From Microbacterium cremeum (GTDB taxonomy: Bacteria > Actinomycetota > Actinomycetes > Actinomycetales > Microbacteriaceae), in contig NZ_CP063812.1 in NCBI RefSeq assembly GCF_015277855.1, positions 2,604,001 to 2,668,000 of the forward strand: a stretch of DNA of 64,000 nucleotides, written 5' to 3'. The notes under the pieces were generated by a model. It saw only the letters and a program-made list of their open reading frames with translations. It was not told the DNA's origin and did no database searches. Positions 34,071 through 43,472 of this stretch are shown here, piece by piece. A program made the translations under genes and the position numbers. Within the stretch, counting starts at the first letter, position 1; every line of letters begins with the position of its first letter.

Positions 34071-35314
34071 TAGGCACCGGGTGCCGGCCGCGACCCGACG
34101 AGCTCCGCGATGAGATCGGCCTGCATGACGGACCGCTCCTTCACGGCGGGCAGGTTGCGGTCGAGCTTGTCTTTCACGGCAATCCGATTGCGCTCAAGCG
34201 CATGGAAGCGCTCGGTGAGGTACTCGCGCGACAGACTGTCGTGCCCGAACGCCCACTCCTCAAGTTCGAACATCTCCAGGACCTCGCGGTACTTGTGACT
34301 CCACCCGATCACGAGGGTGGGAACAGCCATCGCTAGCGAAGACACCATCGCGTGGAAGCGACTCGCGATGAACAGCCCGCATTGACCGATGAGATAGCGC
34401 AGCTGCTGCGACGACAACTCGCGATCGATGAAGAGCAGATCGTTGCCGAGGCGCAGCCGGGCGTGGATCTCACGGCACAACGGGAGGTCATTGTTGTGAG
34501 TCTTTTCCGTGCCGGTCCTCACACTGTGGGGGATGAGGAGGACGCGCTTGCCCTCATCGCGCACTTGCTCGATGAAGTCTGCGATCTGACCGATGTAGTC
34601 TCCTCCGCGCGCGTCCACCTTGCGCTGGAGCACCACGCTCGGGCACACCCCTACGACGTCCTCATCGAAGAACGACAGATCGATGTGCCGGTTGATCTCG
34701 TACCGCTCTGTCCCGCTGAGCTCGAGCGAGAAAGCGAAGTCGGCGCCCGCGACCGTGTTGCGCAGTCCGAGCCCGTCGGCGTATTCGTGCGTGATGCGAC
34801 CGCGCGTGACGATCCGATTCACCTTCGGCAGAAATTTGCGTGAAGCCCAACGGTTCACCCGGCTCGTGAACGGCCCGATCGCCTGTGCGCACTTGAATAC
34901 GGGTGTGCCGACGTTGAGCGCAGGAAGGATTGACGCGACGTTGTAGAGGAGGAACTTCTCGCGGCCGTCAGTGAATGTGATCCCACCCTGGTCCAGCAGA
35001 ACGTCGGACTCTACGATCGCTTTGACAGCGCGGGAACGCCTTCGGATTGTCTCCCGCAAGAAGGGAAGAACGCGGTACGCGAGCGCGAGCGTGTTGATCG
35101 TGACGCCGAGCTGACGCGGCGCGGCCGGGACGATCTCGAGGTTGGAGTACACGTTCTGTGCGGCATCCTCTTCGGGGTACATGCTGAGCAGCGTGAACCG
35201 CGGTTCGACCAGACGCTCCCCGAGGGTCTGGATAGCTGCCTCCAGCATGGCGGCAGCACCCTTATTGCCCGAGAGCGCCGAGCCGACGACCGTGATGCGA
35301 GGGGAACGTGTCAT
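34070..35314 (-). CDS. Polysaccharide pyruvyl transferase family protein
   Basis: A 414-residue protein of the CsaB/WcaK family (PF04230). The N-terminus has VVGSALSGNKGAAAMLEAAIQTL. DQGGITFTDGREKFLLYN and LLIPHSVRTG lie in the middle, and the family hallmark ASRFHAMVSSLAMAVPTLV plus GWSHKYREVLEMF near the C-terminus. Such enzymes add pyruvate ketals from phosphoenolpyruvate to sugars, giving negative charge and, in some bacteria, anchoring sites for SLH proteins. An AAGGAG site lies 8 nt before the ATG, which also overlaps the upstream stop (ATGA). Confidence 0.88.
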   Translation of the reverse strand: MTRSPRITVVGSALSGNKGAAAMLEAAIQTLGERLVEPRFTLLSMYPEEDAAQNVYSNLEIVPAAPRQLGVTINTLALAYRVLPFLRETIRRRSRAVKAIVESDVLLDQGGITFTDGREKFLLYNVASILPALNVGTPVFKCAQAIGPFTSRVNRWASRKFLPKVNRIVTRGRITHEYADGLGLRNTVAGADFAFSLELSGTERYEINRHIDLSFFDEDVVGVCPSVVLQRKVDARGGDYIGQIADFIEQVRDEGKRVLLIPHSVRTGTEKTHNNDLPLCREIHARLRLGNDLLFIDRELSSQQLRYLIGQCGLFIASRFHAMVSSLAMAVPTLVIGWSHKYREVLEMFELEEWAFGHDSLSREYLTERFHALERNRIAVKDKLDRNLPAVKERSVMQADLIAELVGSRPAPGA

Positions 35315-36291
35315 GGGCGGTGCTCCTTGGGGACCATGCGGCGAGTGGTGACGTAAACAAGGGCGACAAGACCGTCGCCGACAGTGCTGAGCAGCCGAGC
35401 GAGCAGACTGATCACGATCGCCTCCGCCACCGGGATGTACTGACTGAGGATAAGGACGATGACGGCCTCTCTGACGCCGAGGCCACTCGGCACGAAGAAC
35501 GCAAGGATCCCGATGGCACCGGCAAGCACGTAGGCGGCGGCGAATGGGAGCCATTCACCAGGACCGATGGGTGACACGGTCATGGCGATTAGGACGAAGC
35601 CGACGCCGTTGAAAATGCGCGGCCCCATGAACTCGATGAAGAAGCGCAGTGTCGGGATGCTGCCCAAGAAGTACTCTCTCGGGACGTCCTGCTTGAGCAC
35701 CCGCTTCGCCGTGCGGTTTACCACGCCGCGAAAGAACGGTGCGTACATCACGAGAGCGATGGGCACGAGAAGCAGAAGGGGGACGATAAGCACCGCCGCG
35801 TTCTGCCCGAACAGCTCGGGGCCCAGACTCAGTACGAGAATCACCACGGTCGGCACGATCGAGGCGAGCTGGAGAAACACGTTCTCATAGACGAACGTGA
35901 TGATGACGAGAGTCCGGCTGAGCTTCCTCTTACCCGCCCAGATAACCTTGTTGACAACCGAGCCGACCTGGCCGGGTACGTATTTGAGCAGCCACGACAG
36001 GCACTGCACCGCGATCGCTTCGGCAGAGCCGACGCGAGCACTCGGCTCCAGGGTGCGCAGCATCCTTGCCCATACGAGCCCGGTCGTGGGGACGGCGGCG
36101 GCGAAGATGACGATCGAGACTACCCATAGGGGGTTGAAAGTCAGATGCTCTGCGGCAACTTCCGACCAATTGTTCGCAAGGGTGACAGCAAAGAAGTACC
36201 CTACGACGCCGATGACCACGACGGCCGCCGCCCAGCGAAGACCCCGCCCTCGGCGACCGCGACTCCTGGAGTCCGCGTCCGTAGCGTGCAT
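35311..36291 (-). CDS. LPG-synthase-like (UPF0104) transmembrane protein
   Basis: A 326-residue membrane protein with seven to eight helices, resembling the flippase-like domain of lysylphosphatidylglycerol synthases (PF03706). CLSWLLKYVPGQVGSVVNKV is the typical KYxPG motif region, and FFVPSGLGVREAVIVL the second conserved motif. The cytoplasmic aminoacyl-transfer domain is absent, so lipid or glycolipid translocation is more likely than lysine addition (inference). The ATG lies one base after the nitroreductase stop, with no own ribosome site, so translation depends on coupling. Confidence 0.8.
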   Translation of the reverse strand: MHATDADSRSRGRRGRGLRWAAAVVVIGVVGYFFAVTLANNWSEVAAEHLTFNPLWVVSIVIFAAAVPTTGLVWARMLRTLEPSARVGSAEAIAVQCLSWLLKYVPGQVGSVVNKVIWAGKRKLSRTLVIITFVYENVFLQLASIVPTVVILVLSLGPELFGQNAAVLIVPLLLLVPIALVMYAPFFRGVVNRTAKRVLKQDVPREYFLGSIPTLRFFIEFMGPRIFNGVGFVLIAMTVSPIGPGEWLPFAAAYVLAGAIGILAFFVPSGLGVREAVIVLILSQYIPVAEAIVISLLARLLSTVGDGLVALVYVTTRRMVPKEHRP

Positions 36292-36292
36292 T

Positions 36293-37366
36293 TCAGTTGT
36301 ACCGGCGGAAGGTGTCGAGTTCCTTCTTCTGCGAGTACGGCACGAGGCCTTCCGGGTGCGCGAAGCCAACGGCGATCAGCATCACGACACGGTCACTGAG
36401 CGCCAGGCCCAGCTTTTTCTGCATCTTGCGCTCCAACGGCTCGAAGTCGGGCCAGTTGATGACCGAGGAGCTAAGGCCGAGCGTCTCGAGGGCAAGCATG
36501 AACTGCATGGCCGATAGCGCGCTGTCCACGTAGATTGCGTGGCGATCGCGGGGACTGAAGTACGATTCAAGCTTGCCTACGACCACGACAATCGTCGGGA
36601 TGTTGTGGCCGTAGCCAGCCGTCCCGAACGGGATGGATGCGATCGCACGGGCCTGATCGGGATCATCGAACACCCGGAACTCGTACGGCAGCCGGTTGCA
36701 CGCGGTCGGTGCCTGGCGGGCGAGCAGCAGCGCCTTGTCGATGAGCTCGCGCGGCACCGCGCGGTCCTCGAACCAGCGCACGCTCCGACGCTGCGTTACG
36801 AGTTCCTCGAGGTCGTCGTACTCGATATGAGAGAGCGCACGCTTCACGTACGGCACTTTGCCGGTGAACTCTCCCGGGTAGGCTGCGCGCTCGAACCGCT
36901 CACGCGCGGCCTCGACGGTGGCGTCGTTCCCCACTGCGACGCGAAAGTACTCGGTCAGCACGTCGTGCGCCCAGGCCATCTCGCTTTGTTCCATCGTGCC
37001 CGGCGCTGTGCGACACTGCGTAACGGCTTCCTCGTAGAACTCGATCGTCTCGGTGATGTAGTCGCGCGCAAAGACATCGCGACGCGGCCGCATCACGAGC
37101 CCCTTCTCGAGCCGATGGATGTTCCGGCGGAGCTCGACGTGGGTCAGGCGATCGCGATGCTTGTTGCGGTAGTAGTCTCGACGCCCGCGCAGCACCGCCG
37201 ACTGCTCACGGTTGAATGTGACGAAGCTGACGAAGTACCACAGGTGCGTCAGCGCTCGACTCGACCCGAAAGTCTCAAGGGTCGCCCGATTGACAGTTTC
37301 GTAGACACGACGAATCCACGTGATGGCGAGCAAGTTCTTCGCGATGCGCTTGAGCGTGTTCAGCAC
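36293..37366 (-). CDS. Nitroreductase-family flavoprotein in the polysaccharide operon
   Basis: A 357-residue protein. An N-terminal part of about 165 residues has no recognised domain (basic helix, then HRDRLTHVELRRNIHRLEKGLVMRPRRD). A nitroreductase domain follows, with the FMN-binding VTQRRSVRWF, ARQAPTACNRLPYEFRVF, GTAGYGHNIPTIVVVVGK, YVDSALSAMQFMLALETLGL and IAVGFAHPEGL. All core family motifs are intact, so an active FMN oxidoreductase is likely; the substrate is unknown. GTG 37366 has CAGGAG 6 nt upstream. It leads a chain of five genes with overlapping or abutting ends. Confidence 0.85.
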   Translation of the reverse strand: MLNTLKRIAKNLLAITWIRRVYETVNRATLETFGSSRALTHLWYFVSFVTFNREQSAVLRGRRDYYRNKHRDRLTHVELRRNIHRLEKGLVMRPRRDVFARDYITETIEFYEEAVTQCRTAPGTMEQSEMAWAHDVLTEYFRVAVGNDATVEAARERFERAAYPGEFTGKVPYVKRALSHIEYDDLEELVTQRRSVRWFEDRAVPRELIDKALLLARQAPTACNRLPYEFRVFDDPDQARAIASIPFGTAGYGHNIPTIVVVVGKLESYFSPRDRHAIYVDSALSAMQFMLALETLGLSSSVINWPDFEPLERKMQKKLGLALSDRVVMLIAVGFAHPEGLVPYSQKKELDTFRRYN

Positions 37367-37400
37367 ACAGGTCTCCTGAGGTTCGACGAGAAGGCGCGGG

Positions 37401-38540
37401 TCACTGCGGCGTCGAAGGTGCGCCCACTGCGGGGCGGGGCTCCGAAGCATCCGACTCGTGCTCATGAGCGATCTTGGCCGGTTCGTCCGGGCCTGACCGA
37501 CCGTGGTTCAACACGGCACGCACCGCGACCTCGCTGATGGTAAGCGAGGGGTGCCTCGCGGCATCTCTCGGGCTCACGCCATTCGGATCGAGCTGGCGAT
37601 CGGGCGCGTACTGCAAGAGTTTGACTCGCTCGAGCGCGTCTTCCATGAGCGTACGGTTTGTACGGAGCATGTCCGAGATGACCAGCAGAGCGACGCTGAG
37701 TAGCGCGCCGACAAGCATCGCCGATCCGAAGATCAACGATTGAACGTGACCGCCAGCGGCACCGACCCACGTCAATACCAAAAACCTGCCGAACGGGATG
37801 GCGGCGCCGATCCCGAAGCAGATCGCAAGGGTCACGAACACCACATGCGGCTTGAACATCACATAACTGCGCATGATCGCTTGGGCAGATCGTCCCATGT
37901 GCTGGTAGATGCTCTTGAAGAGGCGGGACTCGCGTGTCTTCGGGTTCGTCGTGATGGGAACGCTTGCGATGCGAAGACGCTTGTTCCCTGCCTGGATGAT
38001 CGTCTCCATGCAGTAGCTGAACTGCGTCACCACATTGAGCCGGAGGAGCGACTCGCGCGAGTACGCCCGGAAACCGCTCGCGGCGTCGGGAAGATCCGTT
38101 TCCGCTGCGAAGTTCACCACGCGGCTTCCCGCCGCCTGCATGAGCTTCTTGAAGGCCGAAAAGTGCGCGATCGTCTTGGTCTGCCGGTCGCCGATGACGA
38201 TGTCCGCCTCGCCGTTGAGAATCGGCTGCACCAAATCGCCGATGCGCTCCTGCGGATACTGGTTGTCGCCGTCGGTGTTGACGACGATGTCGGCGCCGTG
38301 CTGCAACGCATAATCGACGCCGTCTCGGAACGAGCGTGCCAAACCCATGTTGCGCGTATGGAAGACGAAGTGCTCGACGCCCCACTCACGCGCCACTTCG
38401 ATAGTGCGGTCGGAGGAGCCGTCGTCGATCACGAGCACGTGGATCTCGTCCACGCCCTCGATGTGCCGAGGGATGGACGCGAGGACGGACGGAAGGGTCG
38501 CTTCCTCGTTAAGGCATGGGATCTGGATGAAGAGGCGCAT
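37401..38540 (-). CDS. GT2 glycosyltransferase with C-terminal membrane helices
   Basis: A 379-residue protein. A GT2 domain (IQIPCLNEEATLPSVL, VLVIDDGSSDRT, VVNTDGDNQYP with the DxD-like GDN, SGFRAYSRESLLRL) is followed by two helices at about 240-300 and a charged C-terminal tail. The arrangement matches polyprenyl-phosphate sugar transferases of the DPM1/GtrB type, which charge undecaprenyl phosphate for use by GT-C enzymes such as the nearby DUF2142 proteins. The ATG has no clear ribosome site. A TAAGAT hexamer (38599-38604, minus strand) could be its -10. The 127-bp gap before it holds nothing else evident. Confidence 0.85.
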   Translation of the reverse strand: MRLFIQIPCLNEEATLPSVLASIPRHIEGVDEIHVLVIDDGSSDRTIEVAREWGVEHFVFHTRNMGLARSFRDGVDYALQHGADIVVNTDGDNQYPQERIGDLVQPILNGEADIVIGDRQTKTIAHFSAFKKLMQAAGSRVVNFAAETDLPDAASGFRAYSRESLLRLNVVTQFSYCMETIIQAGNKRLRIASVPITTNPKTRESRLFKSIYQHMGRSAQAIMRSYVMFKPHVVFVTLAICFGIGAAIPFGRFLVLTWVGAAGGHVQSLIFGSAMLVGALLSVALLVISDMLRTNRTLMEDALERVKLLQYAPDRQLDPNGVSPRDAARHPSLTISEVAVRAVLNHGRSGPDEPAKIAHEHESDASEPRPAVGAPSTPQ

Positions 38541-38667
38541 AGGGATCTGAGGTTGTCCGGGCGATCGCGGAGTCGCGGAGCGTGGCCGGCCCCTCAGCAT
38601 CTTAGCCGAGGCAATGCTGCGAACAGCCTGCCAGGGCCGCCTCACCGCGGCGCGTTGCACACGCGGA

Positions 38668-39903
38668 TTATCCCGGGGCGGGCGTCGACCGTGCGATGGC
38701 GACCAGATGCACGAGCAGTCCCGCGATCGGGGCCGCCACCAGCGAGAACAGCGCGCGGCTCTCGGGACCCGCCGGGAGGAAGAACAAGAGGGCGACCGTA
38801 GCGGCGGCCGCCACCACCCACCCCGCCGAGTACGGAGCATGGCGTCCACGGGCGAGGAGCGCTGGGCCCGTGATACACAGACAGCCGACCAAGACGGCGC
38901 TCGCGACGACAAGTGCGCTGGTCACGCCGCTGACACCGTACTGGCCGTTGGAGATCCAGGCGACGGCCCACGGACCCACGAACCATCCCGCACCCACCGC
39001 AAGCACGCCGACACCCGCCGCCAGGAGGAGGTAGTGCCGCAGGCGCCGCGGTGTCTCCCGCTCCGCATCGCGGAACCTGACAGTGAGGAAGCTCTGTAGA
39101 GCCATGACCGGGATGATGAACGGCGCGCGCGTGAGGGTGACCGCGAGGGTGATCGACGCGACGGTGGCCGCAGGGGCATCGGCGAGCGCGATACGGAACA
39201 GCAGCGGCATGCCGGTCACCATGACACCCGTCGCTGCCGCCGCAACGACGGTATGGCCGGCGTTACGGGCCATACGCATGGTTCCGACATCGAGTGCGTA
39301 GGAACCGACGACGCTTCGGCGCACCGCCATCCAGACCGCGACCACAGCAATCGCGAACGGAAGCGTGATTGCGAGCGCGACGACTTCCAGGGGAAGGCCC
39401 AGGAGGAGCGCGACGACCACTGCACACCCGCGCAGGACGGCATCCGTGACGATCAGCGCCGCCACCGCGGTGAGCCGGTGGGTGCCGTAGAAGAGCCCGG
39501 TTGCGACCGAAGTGAGGACATATCCGAGAAGACCTGCAATCAGCGGCGGCGTCAGGCTCTCGGATCCCTCCCCGAACGCAACCGGTCCGAGCAGCAGTCC
39601 GACGGCGGCCGCTGCCAGGAGCGCCGCCAGCGCCGCGACGGCGGTAAAGGGCCGCAGGCTCTGTCCGGGCCCGGCATTCACTGCGGGGCGAGTGGCGCGC
39701 GCGACTTCCTGTTGCACACCTCCCACGGCGGAGCCGAGCAGGTACATCGTCGACCAGAAGGCACTGAACGACAGATACGCCCCTGCGTCGGGAAGGAGGG
39801 CCGCAGCAAGGAGCTGGATCGCGTAACCGCTCAGACCTGCGACGACGGTCGCCCCAAGGACGAAGACGAGCCCGTTCGAACGCCGGTCACTGCTGGTCGT
39901 CAT
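38668..39903 (-). CDS. Wzx/MATE-like polysaccharide flippase
   Basis: A 411-residue polytopic membrane protein with about twelve helices. It begins with GLVFVLGATVVAGLSGYAIQLLAAALL and FSAFWSTMYLLGSAVGGVQQEVAR, as in Wzx-type polysaccharide translocases. Such proteins flip lipid-linked oligosaccharide units, with Wzy-type polymerases acting afterwards; two Wzy-like proteins are encoded at 20-22.8 kb. The start overlaps the DUF2304 gene by 17 bp. Because two ABC exporters are also present, more than one glycan probably leaves by different routes. Confidence 0.8.
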   Translation of the reverse strand: MTTSSDRRSNGLVFVLGATVVAGLSGYAIQLLAAALLPDAGAYLSFSAFWSTMYLLGSAVGGVQQEVARATRPAVNAGPGQSLRPFTAVAALAALLAAAAVGLLLGPVAFGEGSESLTPPLIAGLLGYVLTSVATGLFYGTHRLTAVAALIVTDAVLRGCAVVVALLLGLPLEVVALAITLPFAIAVVAVWMAVRRSVVGSYALDVGTMRMARNAGHTVVAAAATGVMVTGMPLLFRIALADAPAATVASITLAVTLTRAPFIIPVMALQSFLTVRFRDAERETPRRLRHYLLLAAGVGVLAVGAGWFVGPWAVAWISNGQYGVSGVTSALVVASAVLVGCLCITGPALLARGRHAPYSAGWVVAAAATVALLFFLPAGPESRALFSLVAAPIAGLLVHLVAIARSTPAPG

Positions 39904-40282
39904 CGGCCGTCTGATCCGGCGCGTTGCGTGGGGTCCCCTGGGATGCCGAGGCGAGTCTTTCCACGTCGGCCCGCAGAATCGCCACCTCTTCCGCGACTCG
40001 ACGGATCTCATCCTCTGCGGTCGACAACTCCCACGACTGGTGCAGCGTCACCGCGATCAGCAGCGCGAGCGCGAGGATGAACAGGAGATTGGCCGGGACC
40101 TCGACACCGAGGAGGTCGGCGAGGCCGTTCAGGAGCGCGGGGAACAACGTCAGAACGAGGATCGCGAGGCCGATCACCAACCACAGCAGCGCGTACTTCT
40201 CACGAAGACGGCGGGTCAGCAACAACCACAGGATCAGTGCGACGACGGCGAGCGCGAAGCCGACGCCGAGGAAGGTGATCAC
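39887..40282 (-). CDS. DUF2304 small membrane protein
   Basis: A 131-residue protein with three hydrophobic segments (about 3-23, 32-52 and 65-81), then the LHQSWELSTAEDEIRRVAEEVAIL helix, likely a coiled coil, and a Gln/Asp-rich tail. It fits DUF2304, which commonly accompanies DPM1-like GT2 genes, as here. Its start overlaps that gene's stop (ATGA), so the two may form a complex in which the small protein assists membrane attachment or lipid-sugar transfer (inference). Confidence 0.82.
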   Translation of the reverse strand: MITFLGVGFALAVVALILWLLLTRRLREKYALLWLVIGLAILVLTLFPALLNGLADLLGVEVPANLLFILALALLIAVTLHQSWELSTAEDEIRRVAEEVAILRADVERLASASQGTPRNAPDQTADDDQQ

Positions 40283-41007
40283 GACCGCACCTCCTTTCGA
40301 AGCACGCCGCGCATGAGCGCGAGTCCGAGCGCGAAGATGGAGCGCAGAAGGTAGATGGTCGACCCGATGGGCCCCTGGCTGGGCTTTCCGTGCATGCGCG
40401 GACGCATCGCCACCGGCACTTGGGTCACGGTCAGACCTGCATGCATCGCCGCGACGAGGGAGTCGATGGTGTCGCCCAGGTACTCAGCCGGGTAGTAGGT
40501 GACGTACTGATCGATCGCGCGCGCGTTGGCCGCACGGAACCCACTCGTGGCGTCGGTCAACCGGACCCCCGCCACGCGGGAGAGCACGGACGCGAGGAAG
40601 ACCATCGCCCACCGCCGAGGGCCCCGCGCGTCGTACGTGCCGACGTCGGCGAACCGGGCACCGATCGAGATATCGGCCGTCTCAAGTCCGGCCACCACAC
40701 GCGCGATGTCTACCGGGTTGTGCTGTCCGTCGGCGTCCACCTGGACGGCACGCGTGTACCCGTGCCGTCGAGCGTAGGTGAAGCCGGTCTTCATCGCCCC
40801 GCCGACGCCCATGTTGAAGGGCAGAGACATGACGGTCGCTCCCGCTGCCCGCGCAACCTCCGCAGTCGCGTCGGTAGATCCGTCGTCGACGACGATCACG
40901 TCGTATCCCGCGCGCGTTGCAAGGATCTCACGCACCGTGTGGCCGACGTTGCTCTCCTCGTTCCACGCGGGGACGATGACCAGCACGGTCCCTGTCTGTT
41001 CTGCCAC
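40279..41007 (-). CDS. DPM1-like GT2 glycosyltransferase
   Basis: A 242-residue GT2 enzyme of the dolichyl/undecaprenyl-phosphate mannosyltransferase type. VLVIVPAWNEESNVGHTV, YDVIVVDDGSTDATAEVA, AVQVDADGQHNP (metal-binding DAD) and TDATSGFRAANARAI are all present. It lacks the C-terminal helices of its paralogue at 37.4-38.5 kb; the DUF2304 partner may supply the membrane part. GTG 41007 was preferred over TTG 41016 because TAGGAT lies 8 nt before it, and TTG would overlap that element. Confidence 0.85.
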   Translation of the reverse strand: MAEQTGTVLVIVPAWNEESNVGHTVREILATRAGYDVIVVDDGSTDATAEVARAAGATVMSLPFNMGVGGAMKTGFTYARRHGYTRAVQVDADGQHNPVDIARVVAGLETADISIGARFADVGTYDARGPRRWAMVFLASVLSRVAGVRLTDATSGFRAANARAIDQYVTYYPAEYLGDTIDSLVAAMHAGLTVTQVPVAMRPRMHGKPSQGPIGSTIYLLRSIFALGLALMRGVLRKEVRS

Positions 41008-41015
41008 GGTGGTCA

Positions 41016-41021
41016 ATCCTA
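41016..41021 (-). promoter_or_regulatory. -10 element of the DPM1-like gene (leaderless)
   Basis: TAGGAT on the minus strand lies 8 nt before GTG 41007. It sits in a 71-bp divergent gap together with the promoter of the third DUF2142 gene. Confidence 0.45.
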
Positions 41022-41066
41022 TCGACTCCCCCGAGCGGCCAGAACGGCGCGCGCCGCGCCAGCGAC

Positions 41067-41072
41067 TACGAT
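41067..41072 (+). promoter_or_regulatory. -10 element of the third DUF2142 gene (leaderless)
   Basis: TACGAT lies 6 nt before GTG 41079 with no ribosome site, the same geometry as furA and manA. Confidence 0.5.
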
Positions 41073-41078
41073 GGCGAG

Positions 41079-42605
41079 GTGGGATCAGAGGACTTCCGAG
41101 CGCGGCGATGGCTGACGATCATCGGGACTCCGCTACTGGCGTTCATCGTTCTGGCCGCCTGGGCCTTCGCGTCGCCGGTGGGATCCAGCCCCGACGACGA
41201 CTTCCACCTTCCTTCCATCTGGTGCGGGATAGGTGAGCGGCCGGGCCTCTGCGAGACAGTCGACGACAGCGCCGCGCGATTGGTCCCCATTCCGATCGTC
41301 AACTCCACCTGCTACGCGTTCCATCCCGAAGAAGACGCAGGATGCTGGGACCCCTCGCTCGAGGGACTGACGAAGGTCGAGCGCGCCAACGTCGATGGTC
41401 TCTACCCTCGCCTTTACTACACGGTGATGTCGGTGTTCGCCAGTCCCGACATCCAGCTGTCGGTGATCATGATCAGACTCGCGAACTCGGCGTTCGCCGT
41501 TGGGCTGCTCACGGCCCTTATCCTTGCCCTCCCCCGACGCATCCGTCCCGCGGTGGTCGTCTCTGTCCTCGCCACGGCGGTTCCGCTCGGGGTGTTCATC
41601 TACGCGTCGACAAACCCGTCATCATGGGCACTGCTGTCGGCGACGACTGTCTGGGCGGCGCTCTTCGGGGCGACGCAGACCAGCGGCCGACGACGTTGGG
41701 TCCTGGCCGTGCTCGCGCTCTTCGGCGCCGTGATCGGTGCCGGCGCGCGAGCTGATGCCGCGATCTTCGCCGTCTACGGAACCGCGATGGCCCTGCTTCT
41801 CGGCCTGCGCAGTCTGCGAAACCTCCGCGATCAGCTGATTCCGCTGGTGACGGCGGCGCTCATCATCGTCACGAGCGCCGGCTTCTACGCCTCCGCCCGC
41901 CAGGGCGGTGCAGCCTTCGGTGGGCTGGATCCCGCAGCGGGGCGCCTGACGCTCGCACAGCATGTCTCGAACTTCCTCGAGGTGCCTTCGTTGTGGATCG
42001 GAGCACTCGGGCAATCGAATCTCGGCTGGTTCGACACCCGTATGCCATCCGTCGTGTGGGTCCTCACGACCGCCGTCTTCGGCGGCGTCCTGTTCGTCGG
42101 GCTGAAGGGCGGCTGGCGGCGCCGCACATTGGCAATCGTGCTCGCTCTGGTGGCCATGTGGATCGTGCCCTTCGTCATGCTCGCCCAGTCCAACGCCGTG
42201 GTCGGCGCGACGGTCCAGCCGCGCTACCTGCTGCCTCTGCTGATCATTGCCGTCGGGGTCTCGAGCCTGCGGGCCGACGCGGAGGAGGCGTGGGGCGGCG
42301 CCCGCTTCTGGCTCGCCGCAGCCTCGTTGTGGGTCGCTCTCACGATCGCTCTGCATCAGAACATCGCCCGCTACACGTCCGGTTCAGAGGGCGACTCCGT
42401 GGACCCCGGCGCCGGCGGGGAATGGTGGTGGGACGGCGTCCCCTCCCCCATGGTCACGTGGGTCGCCGGGTCGCTCGCGTTCGCCGGCATGCTGGTGGGG
42501 CTGTGGCTCCTGAAGAAGAGAACGTCACGGCGGGTCGAGGCCACTCCGTTCGCAGACGGTGACGCTGATCCCGCCGTCGCCGGCACTCCCACGGTCACCG
42601 GGTAG
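41079..42605 (+). CDS. DUF2142 GT-C-like membrane protein (copy c)
   Basis: A 508-residue polytopic membrane protein, more distant from copies a and b. After the first helix comes GSSPDDDFHLPSIWCG, matching the DE/DDxxH motif of the DUF2142 copies. Two Cys in the first loop (WCGIGERPGLC) and two later (STCYAF, AGCWDP) could form outer disulfides. YPRLYYTVMS replaces the TQHPPxYY motif, and VQPRYLLPLL near the end aligns with GRYLF of the others. It is divergent from the DPM1-like gene and ends 11 bp inside the convergent GT2 gene. Confidence 0.75.
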   Translation: MGSEDFRARRWLTIIGTPLLAFIVLAAWAFASPVGSSPDDDFHLPSIWCGIGERPGLCETVDDSAARLVPIPIVNSTCYAFHPEEDAGCWDPSLEGLTKVERANVDGLYPRLYYTVMSVFASPDIQLSVIMIRLANSAFAVGLLTALILALPRRIRPAVVVSVLATAVPLGVFIYASTNPSSWALLSATTVWAALFGATQTSGRRRWVLAVLALFGAVIGAGARADAAIFAVYGTAMALLLGLRSLRNLRDQLIPLVTAALIIVTSAGFYASARQGGAAFGGLDPAAGRLTLAQHVSNFLEVPSLWIGALGQSNLGWFDTRMPSVVWVLTTAVFGGVLFVGLKGGWRRRTLAIVLALVAMWIVPFVMLAQSNAVVGATVQPRYLLPLLIIAVGVSSLRADAEEAWGGARFWLAAASLWVALTIALHQNIARYTSGSEGDSVDPGAGGEWWWDGVPSPMVTWVAGSLAFAGMLVGLWLLKKRTSRRVEATPFADGDADPAVAGTPTVTG

Positions 42606-43461
42606 GGTAGACGACCCCGTCACGCACGCCGCGCAGGAACGCAGCCACTTTCGTCCGGCGGTTCTCTTCGCGTAGCAGCACCTTGATCCACGCCTTCGTC
42701 GTGAAGCCGAGGTCTTCCCAGAACCAGCGGCCAGCACCGAATCGCTTCAGGACGATCGTGCGGTTGCGGGCGGCATAGTAGTGCCGCAATGGCGAGTAGT
42801 TCGACAGGAAGATCCGCCGTCCGAACAACGTCGTCGCGGCCGAGTCGCCGAACCGGTGGTCGAGCACGGCGTCGAACACCTTGATGTTGCGGTAGCCGTA
42901 TCGGCGAGCACGTAGACAGATGTCGTGGTCGACGTAGTCGATGAACAGCGGTTCGTCGTGCAGCCCGATGGCATCTACCAGTGCGCGTGAGAACAGTGAC
43001 CCCGAGCTGATGAGCACGTCCACCTCGCGCATGCCGTCGCCGCTTTCACGCCGGTAGACGACACCCGTCGCCTGCGAACGAAGCGCAGGGCCGATGACGC
43101 CAGCCGTTCCGCCGGCATCACGATGCGCAGCGAGAAGGCGATCGATCATCCCATCGGTGACGGTGCTGTCCTGGTCGAAGATCCACACGAAATCGGCCCC
43201 ACCGGCGAACGCGGCCCGCATTCCCGCGTTGAAGCCTGCGGCGACGCCCACATTGCCACCGGGCTCGATCACGGTCACGGCATCGTCCTGCGCGAACTCG
43301 GCCAGCACCGCACGACCCACTTCGTCGTCCGGCGAGTTGTCCACCACGACCACGTGGTGGGTCTGCCGCGCGAGTGCCCGGACGTTGTCGACGATGTCGT
43401 GCTCCGGGTGGTATGCGAGAACCACTCCCGTCACGCGTGGTCGCTTCTCGCTTCGCTCCAT
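42595..43461 (-). CDS. GT2 rhamnosyltransferase-like enzyme
   Basis: A 288-residue GT2 protein. VTGVVLAYHPEHDIVDNV, HVVVVDNSPDD, GGNVGVAAGFNAGMRAAF and the metal motif in VWIFDQDSTVTDGMI (DQD) are present, then FIDYVDHDICLRARRYGY and a C-terminal NYSPLRHYYAARNRTIVLKRF motif. The pattern resembles RfbN/RfbF-type rhamnosyltransferases, which fits the local RmlABCD set, but the donor is inferred. ATG 43461 has AAAGG 7 nt upstream; an in-frame GTG at 43476 overlaps the upstream stop (GTGA) and is the alternative. Confidence 0.82.
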   Translation of the reverse strand: MERSEKRPRVTGVVLAYHPEHDIVDNVRALARQTHHVVVVDNSPDDEVGRAVLAEFAQDDAVTVIEPGGNVGVAAGFNAGMRAAFAGGADFVWIFDQDSTVTDGMIDRLLAAHRDAGGTAGVIGPALRSQATGVVYRRESGDGMREVDVLISSGSLFSRALVDAIGLHDEPLFIDYVDHDICLRARRYGYRNIKVFDAVLDHRFGDSAATTLFGRRIFLSNYSPLRHYYAARNRTIVLKRFGAGRWFWEDLGFTTKAWIKVLLREENRRTKVAAFLRGVRDGVVYPTR

Positions 43462-43472
43462 GTCATCGCCTT